DNA of 64,000 bases, from positions 2,976,001 to 3,040,000 of the forward strand of contig NZ_CP194041.2 in the NCBI RefSeq assembly GCF_050870875.2, written 5' to 3'. This document shows, one piece after another, positions 1 through 8,535 of the stretch (positions are counted from its first letter, which is position 1; every line of letters starts with the position of its first letter). The position numbers and the translations under genes were made by a program. The notes under the pieces were generated by a model that saw only the letters and a list, made by a program, of their open reading frames with translations, searched no databases and was not told the DNA's origin. Source of the stretch: Agarivorans sp050870875 (lineage in GTDB: Bacteria > Pseudomonadota > Gammaproteobacteria > Enterobacterales > Celerinatantimonadaceae).

Positions 1-1379
1 CAGGCAGTGAAGATAGCCTGTACCTGAATATTTGGCGTCCCAACACGGCAGACAAAGACTTACCAGTGTTGCTGTTTGTCCATGGCGGCGGCAATCGAAG
101 CGGATCACCAAAAGAGTTTATTGGTGACAAGTTAGCTGAAGCGACAAACAGTATCGTGATATCAATCGATTATCGCTTAGGGGCCATAGGCTGGTTTAGA
201 CATCCGGCGTTAAAAAGTGGCGATCTGGCTAGTGATTCTGGCAACTTTGGTCTGCTTGATATTATTCAATCGCTGAAATGGGTGAATCAAAACATCAGTA
301 GCTTCGGGGGCGATCCCGGTAACGTGACCCTAGCCGGTCAATCTGCTGGTGCGAGAGATACACTGGCACTGATGATCTCGCCCCTTGCCAGTGGATTATT
401 CCATAAAATATTGGCACTCAGTGGCGGCATGACCACTTCCGAGACAAGTGCTGGTGACGCTATCGCACAACAAGCCGTGATCCAGCTAGTCATCAATAAT
501 GGCGAGGCAGATAACCAAGCAGATGCCATGATCTGGATAGCTCAACACGAAGATTTTGCCGCTTACTTAAGAGCGCAAGAAGCAGATAAATTTCTCGCTT
601 TATATGGCCCAGCACCGATCAAAATGGCACCTTTCCCACACTTGTTTAAAGATGGCTATGTACTCCCTGCTGAGGGTTTTGAAGTACTTAAAACCGGTCA
701 CTACAACAAAGTTCCGGTGATGCTGGGCAGCGCGCAACAAGAATTTGCTATTTTTGCGCTAACCGATCCTGAATTTGCCCCATTACTTAGAGGATCGCAA
801 GATCCCGATTTACTGGACTCTTATGGCACCGCAATGCATTACGGCAGCAACATCTACGCGGCATTCAATGTGGAAAATGTAGCCGACCAACTGGTAGGGA
901 ATCCAGACCAGCCTCCGGTATTTGGTTACCGTTTTGCTTGGGGCACAAGGTCTGGCGTGGTGAAATCACCAGCAGACACGCTTGGTTTATCCGCGACTCA
1001 CGGCGCTGACATGGACTTTATAACGGGTCAATGGAGTAGTGGTATGAATCAGTGGTTCAATGGCGCGTTCTATTTCGACGAAAACCAACCAGGACGTGAT
1101 GCTCTAAGCGCTGCAATGATGGCATATATAGGCAACTTCCTGCATACCGACTCGCCGAATGGTGAAGACCTCACAGAATGGCAAGCTTATAGCGTGCAGC
1201 ATCAAATCATGCGTTTAGATGCAGATCTTGGCACTTCGATCATCGCAATGTCTGATGCTGTCTACGACAAAAATCAAGTTGATGCAGAAATGCAAACGGA
1301 CTTAGCTTCCGATGAGTATCATTATTATATCGATAAGATTATTTCCGGACGTTTCTTCTGGGATCTTTGGATGGAGTAA
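1..1379 (+). CDS. Carboxylesterase type B family protein (5' truncated by window)
   Basis: An alpha/beta-hydrolase expected to hydrolyse carboxylic esters. The reading frame is open from base 3 and has no start in the window, so the N terminus is missing. The first codons give EDSLYLNIW, the usual type B carboxylesterase motif. It is followed by the oxyanion-hole motif HGGG and the nucleophile elbow GGDPGNVTLAGQSAG; the active serine sits in GQSAG where most members have GESAG. A catalytic histidine is plausible in THGADMDF. About 458 residues are visible, so little is lost. Substrate cannot be predicted. A perfect 8-bp inverted repeat (1402-1409 / 1419-1426) follows the stop but has no T-run, so I do not call it a terminator. 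Confidence 0.88.
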   Translation, partial: GSEDSLYLNIWRPNTADKDLPVLLFVHGGGNRSGSPKEFIGDKLAEATNSIVISIDYRLGAIGWFRHPALKSGDLASDSGNFGLLDIIQSLKWVNQNISSFGGDPGNVTLAGQSAGARDTLALMISPLASGLFHKILALSGGMTTSETSAGDAIAQQAVIQLVINNGEADNQADAMIWIAQHEDFAAYLRAQEADKFLALYGPAPIKMAPFPHLFKDGYVLPAEGFEVLKTGHYNKVPVMLGSAQQEFAIFALTDPEFAPLLRGSQDPDLLDSYGTAMHYGSNIYAAFNVENVADQLVGNPDQPPVFGYRFAWGTRSGVVKSPADTLGLSATHGADMDFITGQWSSGMNQWFNGAFYFDENQPGRDALSAAMMAYIGNFLHTDSPNGEDLTEWQAYSVQHQIMRLDADLGTSIIAMSDAVYDKNQVDAEMQTDLASDEYHYYIDKIISGRFFWDLWME

Positions 1380-1604
1380 ACTTAAGCCGTATCCGCTATC
1401 GCAGTCAGCGAAAATTCAGCTGACTGTTGCGGGGCCAAAACTGACAGCATACACATCCGCCATTCACTTCGCCTATAGATAGTTTGCTGCGATCAGACTC
1501 ATCTTCTTAAAATCATGTCCCTACTCAGGGCTCGCACCTAGTTGTGGCACTCACTTAATCACGATTTAACAGTTTAACCAGCGCCAGCTTAAATAAACTG
1601 AATG

Positions 1605-2246
1605 TTAATACGCTTCACGCGCTTTCAGCTCGCTAAAATCACTCATGATCCATTTTTTATAACCACGCCGACATCTTAAGCGTTGATACCATTGTGTCAC
1701 TTTGGGCGGGAGCGTTATCTCTAATCCTTGGGATGTTAAGCGATAAAGAATAGAGCCAACACAAATGTCGCCAAGTGAAAGCGATGAACCAGCTAAATAC
1801 GGACTCTCATTGAGCCTTTGCTCAAGAATATTTAAACATGCCTCGCATTTTTGTAATTGATGATTAACCTCCACCATATTCCGTTGGTTTACTGGCATTC
1901 GATAATACCCCCAAAATGTTCCCATAAACGCGGGCTGGAAAAGTACCTGTGACCAGTCCATCCAGCGCTCGTATAAAGAACACTGATAAGGATCTTGAGA
2001 ATGCCATTGAGGATAACCGTAACTCGCGGCCAAATACCGCAAAATACTGTGTGATTCCCAAATCACTTTATCACCATCAATCAGGACAGGAACTTTCTTC
2101 ATCGGATTTAGTTTTGAAAATTCAGCGGCATCTAATCCACCAAATCGCCCCCCTAATTCAATATGCTGATAAGAATTGCCTAGCTCTTCAAGAAACCACA
2201 AAACTTTTTGAACATTAAATGATGTCGTTCTTCCGTAAATTTTCAC
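1605..2246 (-). CDS. Glutathione S-transferase family protein
   Basis: A 213-residue protein of normal GST length. The N-terminal thioredoxin-like domain (about residues 1-78) has the glutathione-site features NPMKKVPVL (cis-proline region) and WESHSILRYLA, typical of theta/beta-like bacterial GSTs. The C-terminal half is the all-helical domain. The role is probably conjugation or reduction of a small electrophile in the cytoplasm; the substrate is unknown. It stands alone, convergent with the esterase gene and 500 bp from the next gene on the same strand. Confidence 0.88.
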   Translation of the reverse strand: MKIYGRTTSFNVQKVLWFLEELGNSYQHIELGGRFGGLDAAEFSKLNPMKKVPVLIDGDKVIWESHSILRYLAASYGYPQWHSQDPYQCSLYERWMDWSQVLFQPAFMGTFWGYYRMPVNQRNMVEVNHQLQKCEACLNILEQRLNESPYLAGSSLSLGDICVGSILYRLTSQGLEITLPPKVTQWYQRLRCRRGYKKWIMSDFSELKAREAY

Positions 2247-2525
2247 CTAACCATCCATTAAAAAGAAGACCATAAGTAGATCTCTATCATCCAAAATCAG
2301 AGTCGATATAACGACGACATCCCCAATTCAAAGGAAACTAATCAAGATCCACTGACCCCTCTTAACTCACCATTTAAACTGCGCAGCGGTAGAGCTTGGC
2401 ATGTTCTAGCAGAGACTCACCCGCTAAGCCAATAGCAACATCTTCGGCTTACAGCATTTCCTCAGGATTACCGTAAACGTAAACCAGACATACTTCGCGA
2501 GTGTCTTTACAAACAGCTTGAATTT

Positions 2526-2711
2526 CTAGTCTACGATAACCATCTGGCTGATGAACCCGCTCAAATCACTCCATTTCCGCCAAGGCTTAGTGGCTCGCTG
2601 TTTGCTGTCGCGCCACAAGTACATAGATGTTGACCAAGGGAGGCTCAGAGCGACTTCGACACTCACTAGATTGTAACCACAATGAATCGTCAGAGCATCG
2701 ACCAGCTGCAA
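2526..2711 (-). pseudogene. Possible remnant of a LysR-type regulator (C-terminal fragment)
   Basis: An open stretch of 61 codons inside a 500-bp gap (2247-2748). Its translation resembles the end of a LysR-family effector domain: a hydrophobic strand followed by LPWSTSMYLWRDSKQ and a tryptophan-rich helix. No helix-turn-helix or upstream part is present and the flanking frames are interrupted. A LysR regulator next to a LysE-type exporter gene would be a usual pairing, and the exporter gene follows directly. The resemblance is from memory and weak; it may be chance. Confidence 0.28.
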
Positions 2712-2748
2712 GTCTGAAGGTTTAATACCTTCACCCGAGAATAAGGAC

Positions 2749-3363
2749 TTAACGGCTACTTAAGGCGAGAGCCCCTGATGCGCCGACTAAAATACCACCA
2801 CTAATTCGATTCACTACATTTAATCTTGCTTTTCCTGCACGCAAAACCTTATTTGCAGAGAAGGCATATAACATCACCATCGTAAAATCTAATAATGCCA
2901 TAGTAGGACACATAATAGCCATTTGCGAAAACACTGGCTGAGTAGTATCAATAAATTGAGGAAAAAAGGCAGTAAAAAACACGATCGCTTTGGGATTGCC
3001 AGCTGCCACCATAAAACCCGACACGTAGAGTTTAGAATTTGAAACGTTTTCTAAATGATCATCCCTTTTGAACTTACTTTCTGAAGCAAACAACATCTTC
3101 ACCCCCATATAAAACAGGGTTGCCGCGCCCAACCACTTAATCACATCAAAGGCCGCTTCAGAATTAGCAATAATTACTCCCAAACCAATCGAAACCAAAA
3201 TCATTTGAATGAAATTAGCGCTAATATCCCCAAGGGCGGTAAATATGGTTCTTCTCACACCGTAATTAATGGAATTAACGATACCAAGAAAAACACTTGG
3301 GCCCGGTGTCGCTGTCAGCACCAACGATGCAGCAACATATGCGAACCAAACATCAACACTCAT
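2749..3363 (-). CDS. LysE/RhtB family amino-acid exporter
   Basis: A 204-residue inner-membrane protein of the LysE/RhtB translocator family, which exports amino acids or related small molecules. It has the family hallmark TPGPSVFLGIVNSINYG near the N terminus, about six hydrophobic segments, and GNPKAIVFFTAFFPQFID in the middle. I chose the ATG at 3363 because GGGA lies upstream at suitable spacing and the protein then starts MSVDVWFAYVAA as family members do; the frame extends to an ATG at 3411 without a ribosome site. The substrate is not predictable. Confidence 0.85.
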   Translation of the reverse strand: MSVDVWFAYVAASLVLTATPGPSVFLGIVNSINYGVRRTIFTALGDISANFIQMILVSIGLGVIIANSEAAFDVIKWLGAATLFYMGVKMLFASESKFKRDDHLENVSNSKLYVSGFMVAAGNPKAIVFFTAFFPQFIDTTQPVFSQMAIMCPTMALLDFTMVMLYAFSANKVLRAGKARLNVVNRISGGILVGASGALALSSR

Positions 3364-4228
3364 AAAACATCCCGACTTCATTTTGCTTACATCTCTGAAA
3401 TGGTAACTCATTGAATGAAGTGAAGCACGAGCACTGTACGAGAGTGCTTAAGTTCACGACGACTGTGTCAATGGTGTTCGGCCTCGATTGCAGTGAACAG
3501 ACAAGGCTAAAGCGATTCGATCAAAAACCAATCTCGACTAGACTCGCACGCATTGCTTCACCGGAACACTGCAATGCAGCCAGTTCATCGTCCACAACAA
3601 GAAGCTCAATGCCTTTTCCACACCTCTAGTCCCAATGCAAACCGATAAACTTAAGGCCACATGACTCAAGCCATATTACCGTTTAAATGAACCGATATTG
3701 GTCATACGGTTTTACTATTGTCTAATATAGCTTCCACTAAGGAGTAATCACCACGCCAATGACTAAGTTGGTGTATTCTTTACCTACAATAATTTTATAA
3801 ACGGCTTGTTTTACCTCTAGAGCCAACCGCTCTATATGCTCAGATCATAGTCAAGCCCAAACACCTCTTGATTGAGCAAGGCTAAACCCAATATTCACCG
3901 TAGACCAAGCCGACACTTTAGAGTCACCATCCAGGCTCCGCCTGATTCATCATCTGTACAATCTCAAGTAGGTTTTTATCTGCGAGTGAGGTTTTAATCT
4001 GCGAGTGATAAACCCCTTGCAGCAACAGTAAAGTTTTATCTTCTTTCATTGAATAATGAAGAGGCAGGTCTGAGCCCAAGAAATAGATCCAACTTGAATT
4101 TTTAACCGATGCTTGGCCAACAACCATGATCAAAAGACTTTGATTTTAAGTGTCAGTAAATTTTACACCACGCTCACTAAAATGTAATACTATATACATA
4201 AAGCATTGTTTTTAAAGGATTTAAAATA
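3364..4228. other. Gene-poor stretch, apparently decayed sequence
   Basis: About 860 bases with no convincing gene. The frame at 3411-3629 (+, 72 codons) has low-complexity serine/arginine composition and is unlikely to be real. The frame at 3924-4133 (-, 69 codons) reads like protein (SSWIYFLGSDLPLHYSMKED) but I recognise no family; it could be a small unknown gene or a fragment. The stretch ends at the promoter of the PEP-CTERM gene. Confidence 0.4.
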
Positions 4229-4245
4229 TTGGCCTCATATTTGCA
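4229..4245 (+). promoter_or_regulatory. Sigma-54 (-24/-12) promoter of the PEP-CTERM gene
   Basis: The sequence TTGGCCTCATATTTGCA has GG (4231-4232) and GC (4243-4244) exactly 12 bp apart, with TTGGC and TTGCA elements, close to the RpoN consensus. Transcription would start near 4256, 30-40 bases before the start codon. PEP-CTERM genes in exosortase organisms are reported to depend on sigma-54 and a PrsK/PrsR pair; neither PrsK nor PrsR is in this window. Confidence 0.6.
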
Positions 4246-4284
4246 TTTACTGGAATCATATAAAACTCCTAAATGAACCAATAG

Positions 4285-5202
4285 ATGAGCAACATGAATA
4301 AATTTAAATTAACTTGTATCGCATTAGGCTTAGGTTTTTCAAGCATTTCAGCAAACGCAGTTCTAATTACAGATTGGGATTACCTAAACGATGCTGGCTT
4401 CGGCACTGATTATACTTCAGAAGCTGGCGACGCAACAGGTGTGACTGCAACGGGTGCTACTTTAGACCAATTTGACCCACTTTTTAGTGGTGAACTCCCT
4501 AAAACATTGTCTTGGGGTCAACCTTATAAAGCGGTGAACCCAAACGAATTGCAAAGCTCTTTAGCAATTGATGATTCTAAAACTGGTTCAGTAACCACCA
4601 GTGTTGTAGATGGTGTTGGTGCCTTAGCGTTCTCTGAAGGTACAGGTTTAACCCATGAAAACTGGGGTGTAACGGGTGATACTTTAGTATCGGCAACTTT
4701 ATTCGACGGTTTGTTTTTAGCCCCAACCGCGCCAGTGTCATTGCCTCCTACAGCTGCACCAGCTCTCCAATTTCAAATTCAATTTGAAGAAACCTACAAC
4801 CACCCTACTGGCGGCACATGTGAATATGGCGGTACTCTAGACGGTGAAGTTGGTATCAACCAATCTGGTTGTGCCGATTTATTCACCATTATATTAGATG
4901 ATGATGTTTCTTTCACTCAAGATGGTGATGCTATTTTCTTAAGTAATAGCTTCGTTATCCCAGCAGACGGCTTAGACGACTACGAATATACCTTAACAAC
5001 TCGTTTGTTAGGTCTAACATTCGTTGAAAATGTAGATTGTCCAGAAGGTAAAACCTGTATCGGTTTCTTAACTGAAGAAGATAATACCAATACCCTTGAA
5101 GCTGCATTTGCTATCTCAGCTAGAGAAGTGACAGAGCCAGGTACTTTAGCTATCTTTGGTTTAGGTTTATTAGGTTTGGCTGGCTTACGCCGCCGTGCTT
5201 AA
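4285..5202 (+). CDS. THxN family PEP-CTERM sorting domain protein
   Basis: A 305-residue exported protein. The N-terminal signal peptide ends near SANA. The body contains THENWG, the THxN motif that names this family, and two cysteine pairs (GGTCEYGG/SGCAD, VDCPEGKTCIG). The C terminus is a PEP-CTERM signal: the PEP-like motif appears as TEPGT, then the hydrophobic helix LAIFGLGLLGLAGL, then RRRA. Such proteins are processed by an exosortase and released to the surface or matrix, often in exopolysaccharide-producing bacteria. No exosortase gene is present here. ATG 4285 and ATG 4294 are both possible starts. The gene is monocistronic between its own promoter and terminator. Confidence 0.87.
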   Translation: MSNMNKFKLTCIALGLGFSSISANAVLITDWDYLNDAGFGTDYTSEAGDATGVTATGATLDQFDPLFSGELPKTLSWGQPYKAVNPNELQSSLAIDDSKTGSVTTSVVDGVGALAFSEGTGLTHENWGVTGDTLVSATLFDGLFLAPTAPVSLPPTAAPALQFQIQFEETYNHPTGGTCEYGGTLDGEVGINQSGCADLFTIILDDDVSFTQDGDAIFLSNSFVIPADGLDDYEYTLTTRLLGLTFVENVDCPEGKTCIGFLTEEDNTNTLEAAFAISAREVTEPGTLAIFGLGLLGLAGLRRRA

Positions 5203-5249
5203 GACCGAATAAAAATGATGCGAAGAATTTAGCATCATTGCTTAAGATG

Positions 5250-5282
5250 AAAAGCGCAGCCCCCTGTACTGCGCTTTTTTTT
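5250..5282 (+). terminator. Rho-independent terminator of the PEP-CTERM gene
   Basis: A stem AAAGCGCAG / CTGCGCTTT with a 9-base loop is followed by a T-run (TTTTTTTT), starting 48 bases after the stop codon. Confidence 0.88.
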
Positions 5283-5391
5283 CAAATTTTATATGTAGAA
5301 GCTTTATTCGAAGCCAGTGGGCTGCTTTCGACAGCAGCTGTTTGGCTCTGATGTTTATCAAGTAAGCCAAGACGAGAAAAGTTCGACGCAA

Positions 5392-6573
5392 CTAAAAGTA
5401 ATACTCGAGTCCCAGTGATAAGTAACTGTCTTTGCTCATGTAGAAAATCGGCTCAGTGGGTGACATGGCCGATAACCAGAACCCTTCTGCCACCCAACGA
5501 AAATGATGACTCACCCGACCTGACGCGGTTAATTGATATAGCTGCGAGTTTTTTTTAAGATCAAACAGGCCCGACAACAATAACTCCGTATCACTGACAT
5601 CGTTTGCCTGCCATCGAAGCCCTACAAACAAATCGTTATTATAAAGCGTTGGCGGTGCCTGAGTGTCCCGATTATCCCAAGTATACTCGGCAATCAAACC
5701 CAACTGTCCCGGGCTGAATTCAAAGCCGTATAGGGAATACTCCGCCCCAGTGACCAGCGTCAGATAATTTTTACCTTCCCCATGTTTGGCAACACTTTCC
5801 CATTTCCACAGCAGATCATCTCTGGTCCACTGCAGGTCTAATCCGAGCTGAGTCATAGTGGCGTAAGATTGCAGTAGCTGAGCACCGTCATCGAGCAACA
5901 TCGGCTCTCGGCTATTCCCATTGAATAAGCTAATCCCAAGATCTAGCTCGTCTCGCCAAAATGCCACTCTGGCCGCCAAATCCAGATTGCGCTTACCGTC
6001 AGAATAAACAATCTCTTCACCCACCGGCTTCCCCGGAGACAAACGTTGCTGCGGTTCGCGAAATGGTCTCACTTGATGAAACGGCAACAACAATAGCTGT
6101 GCTTCCCCCCACTGAGGCCAATACTGAAAGTGCAGCATCGGCTGACCAATCTTCTCGTCGTTACCTAACGCTATCCGCCCGTCATACTGATTTACGATAT
6201 TGATTGGCTGATAGACTTCGGTAACCCCCCAGTAAACGGTATCAATACCGACCGTCACCGAATAACGCTGCGCATTATAAGCAATGTTCGCCTCACGCCA
6301 GTTCCCAAAAATCACATCAGCTTGTGGCTCATACCGTGAATAAGGTGCCAGCAGAACATTCCAGCCATCGTCATTCCACCACTTCAACTTAGGCGCTAAG
6401 GTAATTTGCGGATTAAAGCGATGGCAACACTGTTCTGCTGATAGCGGCGCCTCGGCGTATACTTCGCCCGCCAGACCCGCATAGCCTTCCAGCATCATCT
6501 CTGCCGAGACATCCCCGACATAAACGGCCATCAATATACAAACCAGACACCTCATGCTTTTAACCATCATCAA
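5392..6573 (-). CDS. Outer-membrane beta-barrel-like protein of an MMPL export cluster
   Basis: A 393-residue protein with a signal peptide (cleavage near VSA-EM) and alternating beta-strand pattern, ending in the aromatic residues YYF as expected for an outer-membrane protein. Features such as VYWGVTEVYQPINIVNQ resemble the DUF1302-like proteins that accompany MMPL/RND exporters and LolA-like proteins. It is the second gene of a two-gene unit, overlapping the preceding stop codon by 4 bp (ATGA type), so translation is probably coupled. In this context it may be the outer-membrane or surface partner for the exporter at 9271-11592. This role is inferred from neighbourhood. Confidence 0.68.
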   Translation of the reverse strand: MMMVKSMRCLVCILMAVYVGDVSAEMMLEGYAGLAGEVYAEAPLSAEQCCHRFNPQITLAPKLKWWNDDGWNVLLAPYSRYEPQADVIFGNWREANIAYNAQRYSVTVGIDTVYWGVTEVYQPINIVNQYDGRIALGNDEKIGQPMLHFQYWPQWGEAQLLLLPFHQVRPFREPQQRLSPGKPVGEEIVYSDGKRNLDLAARVAFWRDELDLGISLFNGNSREPMLLDDGAQLLQSYATMTQLGLDLQWTRDDLLWKWESVAKHGEGKNYLTLVTGAEYSLYGFEFSPGQLGLIAEYTWDNRDTQAPPTLYNNDLFVGLRWQANDVSDTELLLSGLFDLKKNSQLYQLTASGRVSHHFRWVAEGFWLSAMSPTEPIFYMSKDSYLSLGLEYYF

Positions 6574-7346
6574 TTATGCCTGTAAGCCCGCTGCAACTGT
6601 CTGGGGTCGAACTGACTTTCAGGGAGCGTTAATCCCAAGCGATAGTCCTGCCAGGTAAGCTCGGTGGTGCGTTTCGAAATTAAGTTCTCCATAAAGGCAA
6701 TATGTGGACGCCAGTAGCGATCTTCATATTGCTTATACTCTCTCAGAGAAAGCTTCTTAAGTGGTGTTCCTTTGCGATCGAAATATTCAATCTTGCGTGG
6801 CTGGTAAATGGACTGATCGATCCAGGCAATCAATTTAGAGTAACCGGAATTCACATATTGTGGATAACAGGCCAGCAACCAGTAACGATGCTCACCTTGC
6901 ACTTTTTCACCCACCAGTTGATAGCGATATTTATCCAACTCCCACGAACTCATATCTTCATAGGCAAATTCACTTCCCATAAATGGGCCGGAGCGATTAT
7001 TCGACGAAATCCGCTTCACTCGCTTAATGGACGGCAGATACAGCCACTGATCATCCGCTTCAATCGCATGGCTAAAAGTCAGTAAACTGGTCCCGGCTAT
7101 ATCGCGAGGCGCTTTAAAATAGGTAATGATTTTATCACCCTCATCAGCCTGCTCTTTACCTTGCACCGTCAGTTGGCGCTGCACCGCGTCACCATTGGCG
7201 GCTGTAATCGTCATTTCAACCGTCGCAGTGTAAGACTGATAACCACTATCTCGATTCACCATCTCGGTTGCGATATCCAAACCAGTGGGTTCTTGGCCAA
7301 ACGCCAGGCTCGATATCATTAATAGCAGCAATATGCTTTTTATCAT
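6570..7346 (-). CDS. Outer membrane lipoprotein-sorting (LolA-like) protein
   Basis: A 258-residue periplasmic protein with signal peptide MIKSILLLLMISSLAFG. It belongs to the LolA-like family often annotated 'outer membrane lipoprotein-sorting protein': motifs include ADDQWLYLPSIKRVKRIS, GSEFAYEDMSSWELD and a C-terminal LPESQFDPRQL. Family members usually lie beside MMPL/RND transporters and are thought to carry a hydrophobic molecule across the periplasm. I chose ATG 7346 because AAGGAGG precedes it; an in-frame upstream start at 7379 has no such site. It is divergent to the AvrD operon across the lux-box region and overlaps the next gene by 4 bp. Confidence 0.8.
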   Translation of the reverse strand: MIKSILLLLMISSLAFGQEPTGLDIATEMVNRDSGYQSYTATVEMTITAANGDAVQRQLTVQGKEQADEGDKIITYFKAPRDIAGTSLLTFSHAIEADDQWLYLPSIKRVKRISSNNRSGPFMGSEFAYEDMSSWELDKYRYQLVGEKVQGEHRYWLLACYPQYVNSGYSKLIAWIDQSIYQPRKIEYFDRKGTPLKKLSLREYKQYEDRYWRPHIAFMENLISKRTTELTWQDYRLGLTLPESQFDPRQLQRAYRHN

Positions 7347-7429
7347 GTTTCCTCCTTGATGCCATATCCCCATATTCAACGTTGAAATATGAACAGACAG
7401 TAAACATACATAAGTTGTTGAAAAACTTA

Positions 7430-7449
7430 ACCTGTACGATCAGACAGGT
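7430..7449. promoter_or_regulatory. Lux box-like palindrome upstream of the AvrD gene
   Basis: The 20-mer ACCTGTACGATCAGACAGGT is a dyad with perfect arms ACCTGT/ACAGGT; the symmetry extends one base on each side (7429-7450). As I recall it, the Vibrio fischeri lux box is ACCTGTAGGATCGTACAGGT, which differs at 3 of 20 positions. An AT-rich -10 candidate lies at about 7471-7477, which puts the dyad near -42 as in LuxR class II promoters. A LuxR-family gene lies at 11909-12586. It may act on the right-hand operon, the left-hand one, or both. Confidence 0.75.
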
Positions 7450-7542
7450 TTATTCAGACAAGCGGACAGGATAAAAATATAAGCAAAGCAGCTAGCATGA
7501 TTTTCTCAAATAACTGTTCGTATGTTAGGAGTAGAAACCGAA

Positions 7543-8535
7543 ATGGAAGCTGAACCAATCTTAGAACAAGGATGTACACTCATTCCACATATCGATGATG
7601 CACTCGGCCCCGCCGCACAACGTTATTTTGGCGAGGGATATAAAAAAACCCAATATCGGTGCAACGTCAAATACACCGCCAGCTTCGCCGAAGGGACCAT
7701 CGCGATTGATTACCGAACCGACTGGTCACAAAAGGAAAAAGTCAGTAGCCGCCCGCCCCACCTGAGTACTATCGATGCGTTTCTGGTTGCGGGTCGAATT
7801 GCCTGTGAGCTGCTCAGACGAGAATTCAACTTAAGCGAACAACAGACATCCCAGGCATGGATCCGACACTTGTCCATCAAGGCTGGCAGTGAAGCTTTAG
7901 AGGATCTGGTTGCCGTTCCGCTCAGCACCCGGCTAATAAAATCGGTGACCAACAATAACAGTATGTTTGGGGTTCTCAGTCATTTCAAAACAGTCTTAAA
8001 AACAATGGAAGTTGAGATCATTATTGACCACCCGCCGGGTATTGACAGCCACACGGTGAATGCGGCTCCCTTAAACGCTGAAGAATATTTCATCGATGAG
8101 TTCCGGGAAAGACACTGCGAACTATACAACAACAGCTTTAATGATAAATCCTGTGCAGTTTCTTGTGAACTCACCCTACAACGACCGGGAAATCAATTCA
8201 GCGGTCTGATGGGCCAATATCCACACGCCCTGATGATTGTGGATTGGCTAACCAGCTTCGCTCAGCTTTCACAATTAGTGATGTATCGTTTAGATAATGT
8301 GCAACGAAACCAAACCAATAACCTGTGGATGCGTTCAGTCAAAATCACTGCCCCGTACCCAATTATTCCCCAGCAAAAACATACCCTTACTTTACGAAGT
8401 ACGCGCAACTCGCTAATCAACAAAAATCACGAACAATGGCGTCTTGCTACCGTTTCAGGCTCTATTGCCAGCCATCCGGAATTCTCACTTAGCGCCAAGC
8501 TTTGCCACTCACTTCCCCAAGGAACAATCGCATGA
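7543..8535 (+). CDS. AvrD family protein, putative small-molecule (signal) biosynthesis enzyme
   Basis: A 330-residue cytoplasmic protein that I recognise as AvrD-like. Landmarks: LGPAAQRYFGEGYKK near the N terminus; DWSQK...RPPHLSTIDAFLVAG; AWIRHLSIKAGSEALEDL; and a C-terminal NQTNNLWMRSVKI preceded by QLSQLVMYRLDNV. In Pseudomonas syringae AvrD is sufficient for production of syringolides, acylated sugar lactones excreted by the cell; the mechanism remains little known. The preferred start is ATG 7543, preceded by AGGAG with 11-bp spacing; ATG 7522 in the same frame has no ribosome site. It is first in an operon, and its stop overlaps the next start (ATGA). The lux-box dyad is ~100 bp upstream. 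The product of this homologue is unknown. Confidence 0.8.
   Translation: MEAEPILEQGCTLIPHIDDALGPAAQRYFGEGYKKTQYRCNVKYTASFAEGTIAIDYRTDWSQKEKVSSRPPHLSTIDAFLVAGRIACELLRREFNLSEQQTSQAWIRHLSIKAGSEALEDLVAVPLSTRLIKSVTNNNSMFGVLSHFKTVLKTMEVEIIIDHPPGIDSHTVNAAPLNAEEYFIDEFRERHCELYNNSFNDKSCAVSCELTLQRPGNQFSGLMGQYPHALMIVDWLTSFAQLSQLVMYRLDNVQRNQTNNLWMRSVKITAPYPIIPQQKHTLTLRSTRNSLINKNHEQWRLATVSGSIASHPEFSLSAKLCHSLPQGTIA

Noticed and set aside
1402..1426. Terminator after the carboxylesterase gene
   Set aside because: A good 8-bp stem, but no T-run follows.
3411..3629. Possible IS110-type transposase remnant
   Set aside because: A few residues recall the N terminus of such transposases, but the match is too short and degenerate to support.
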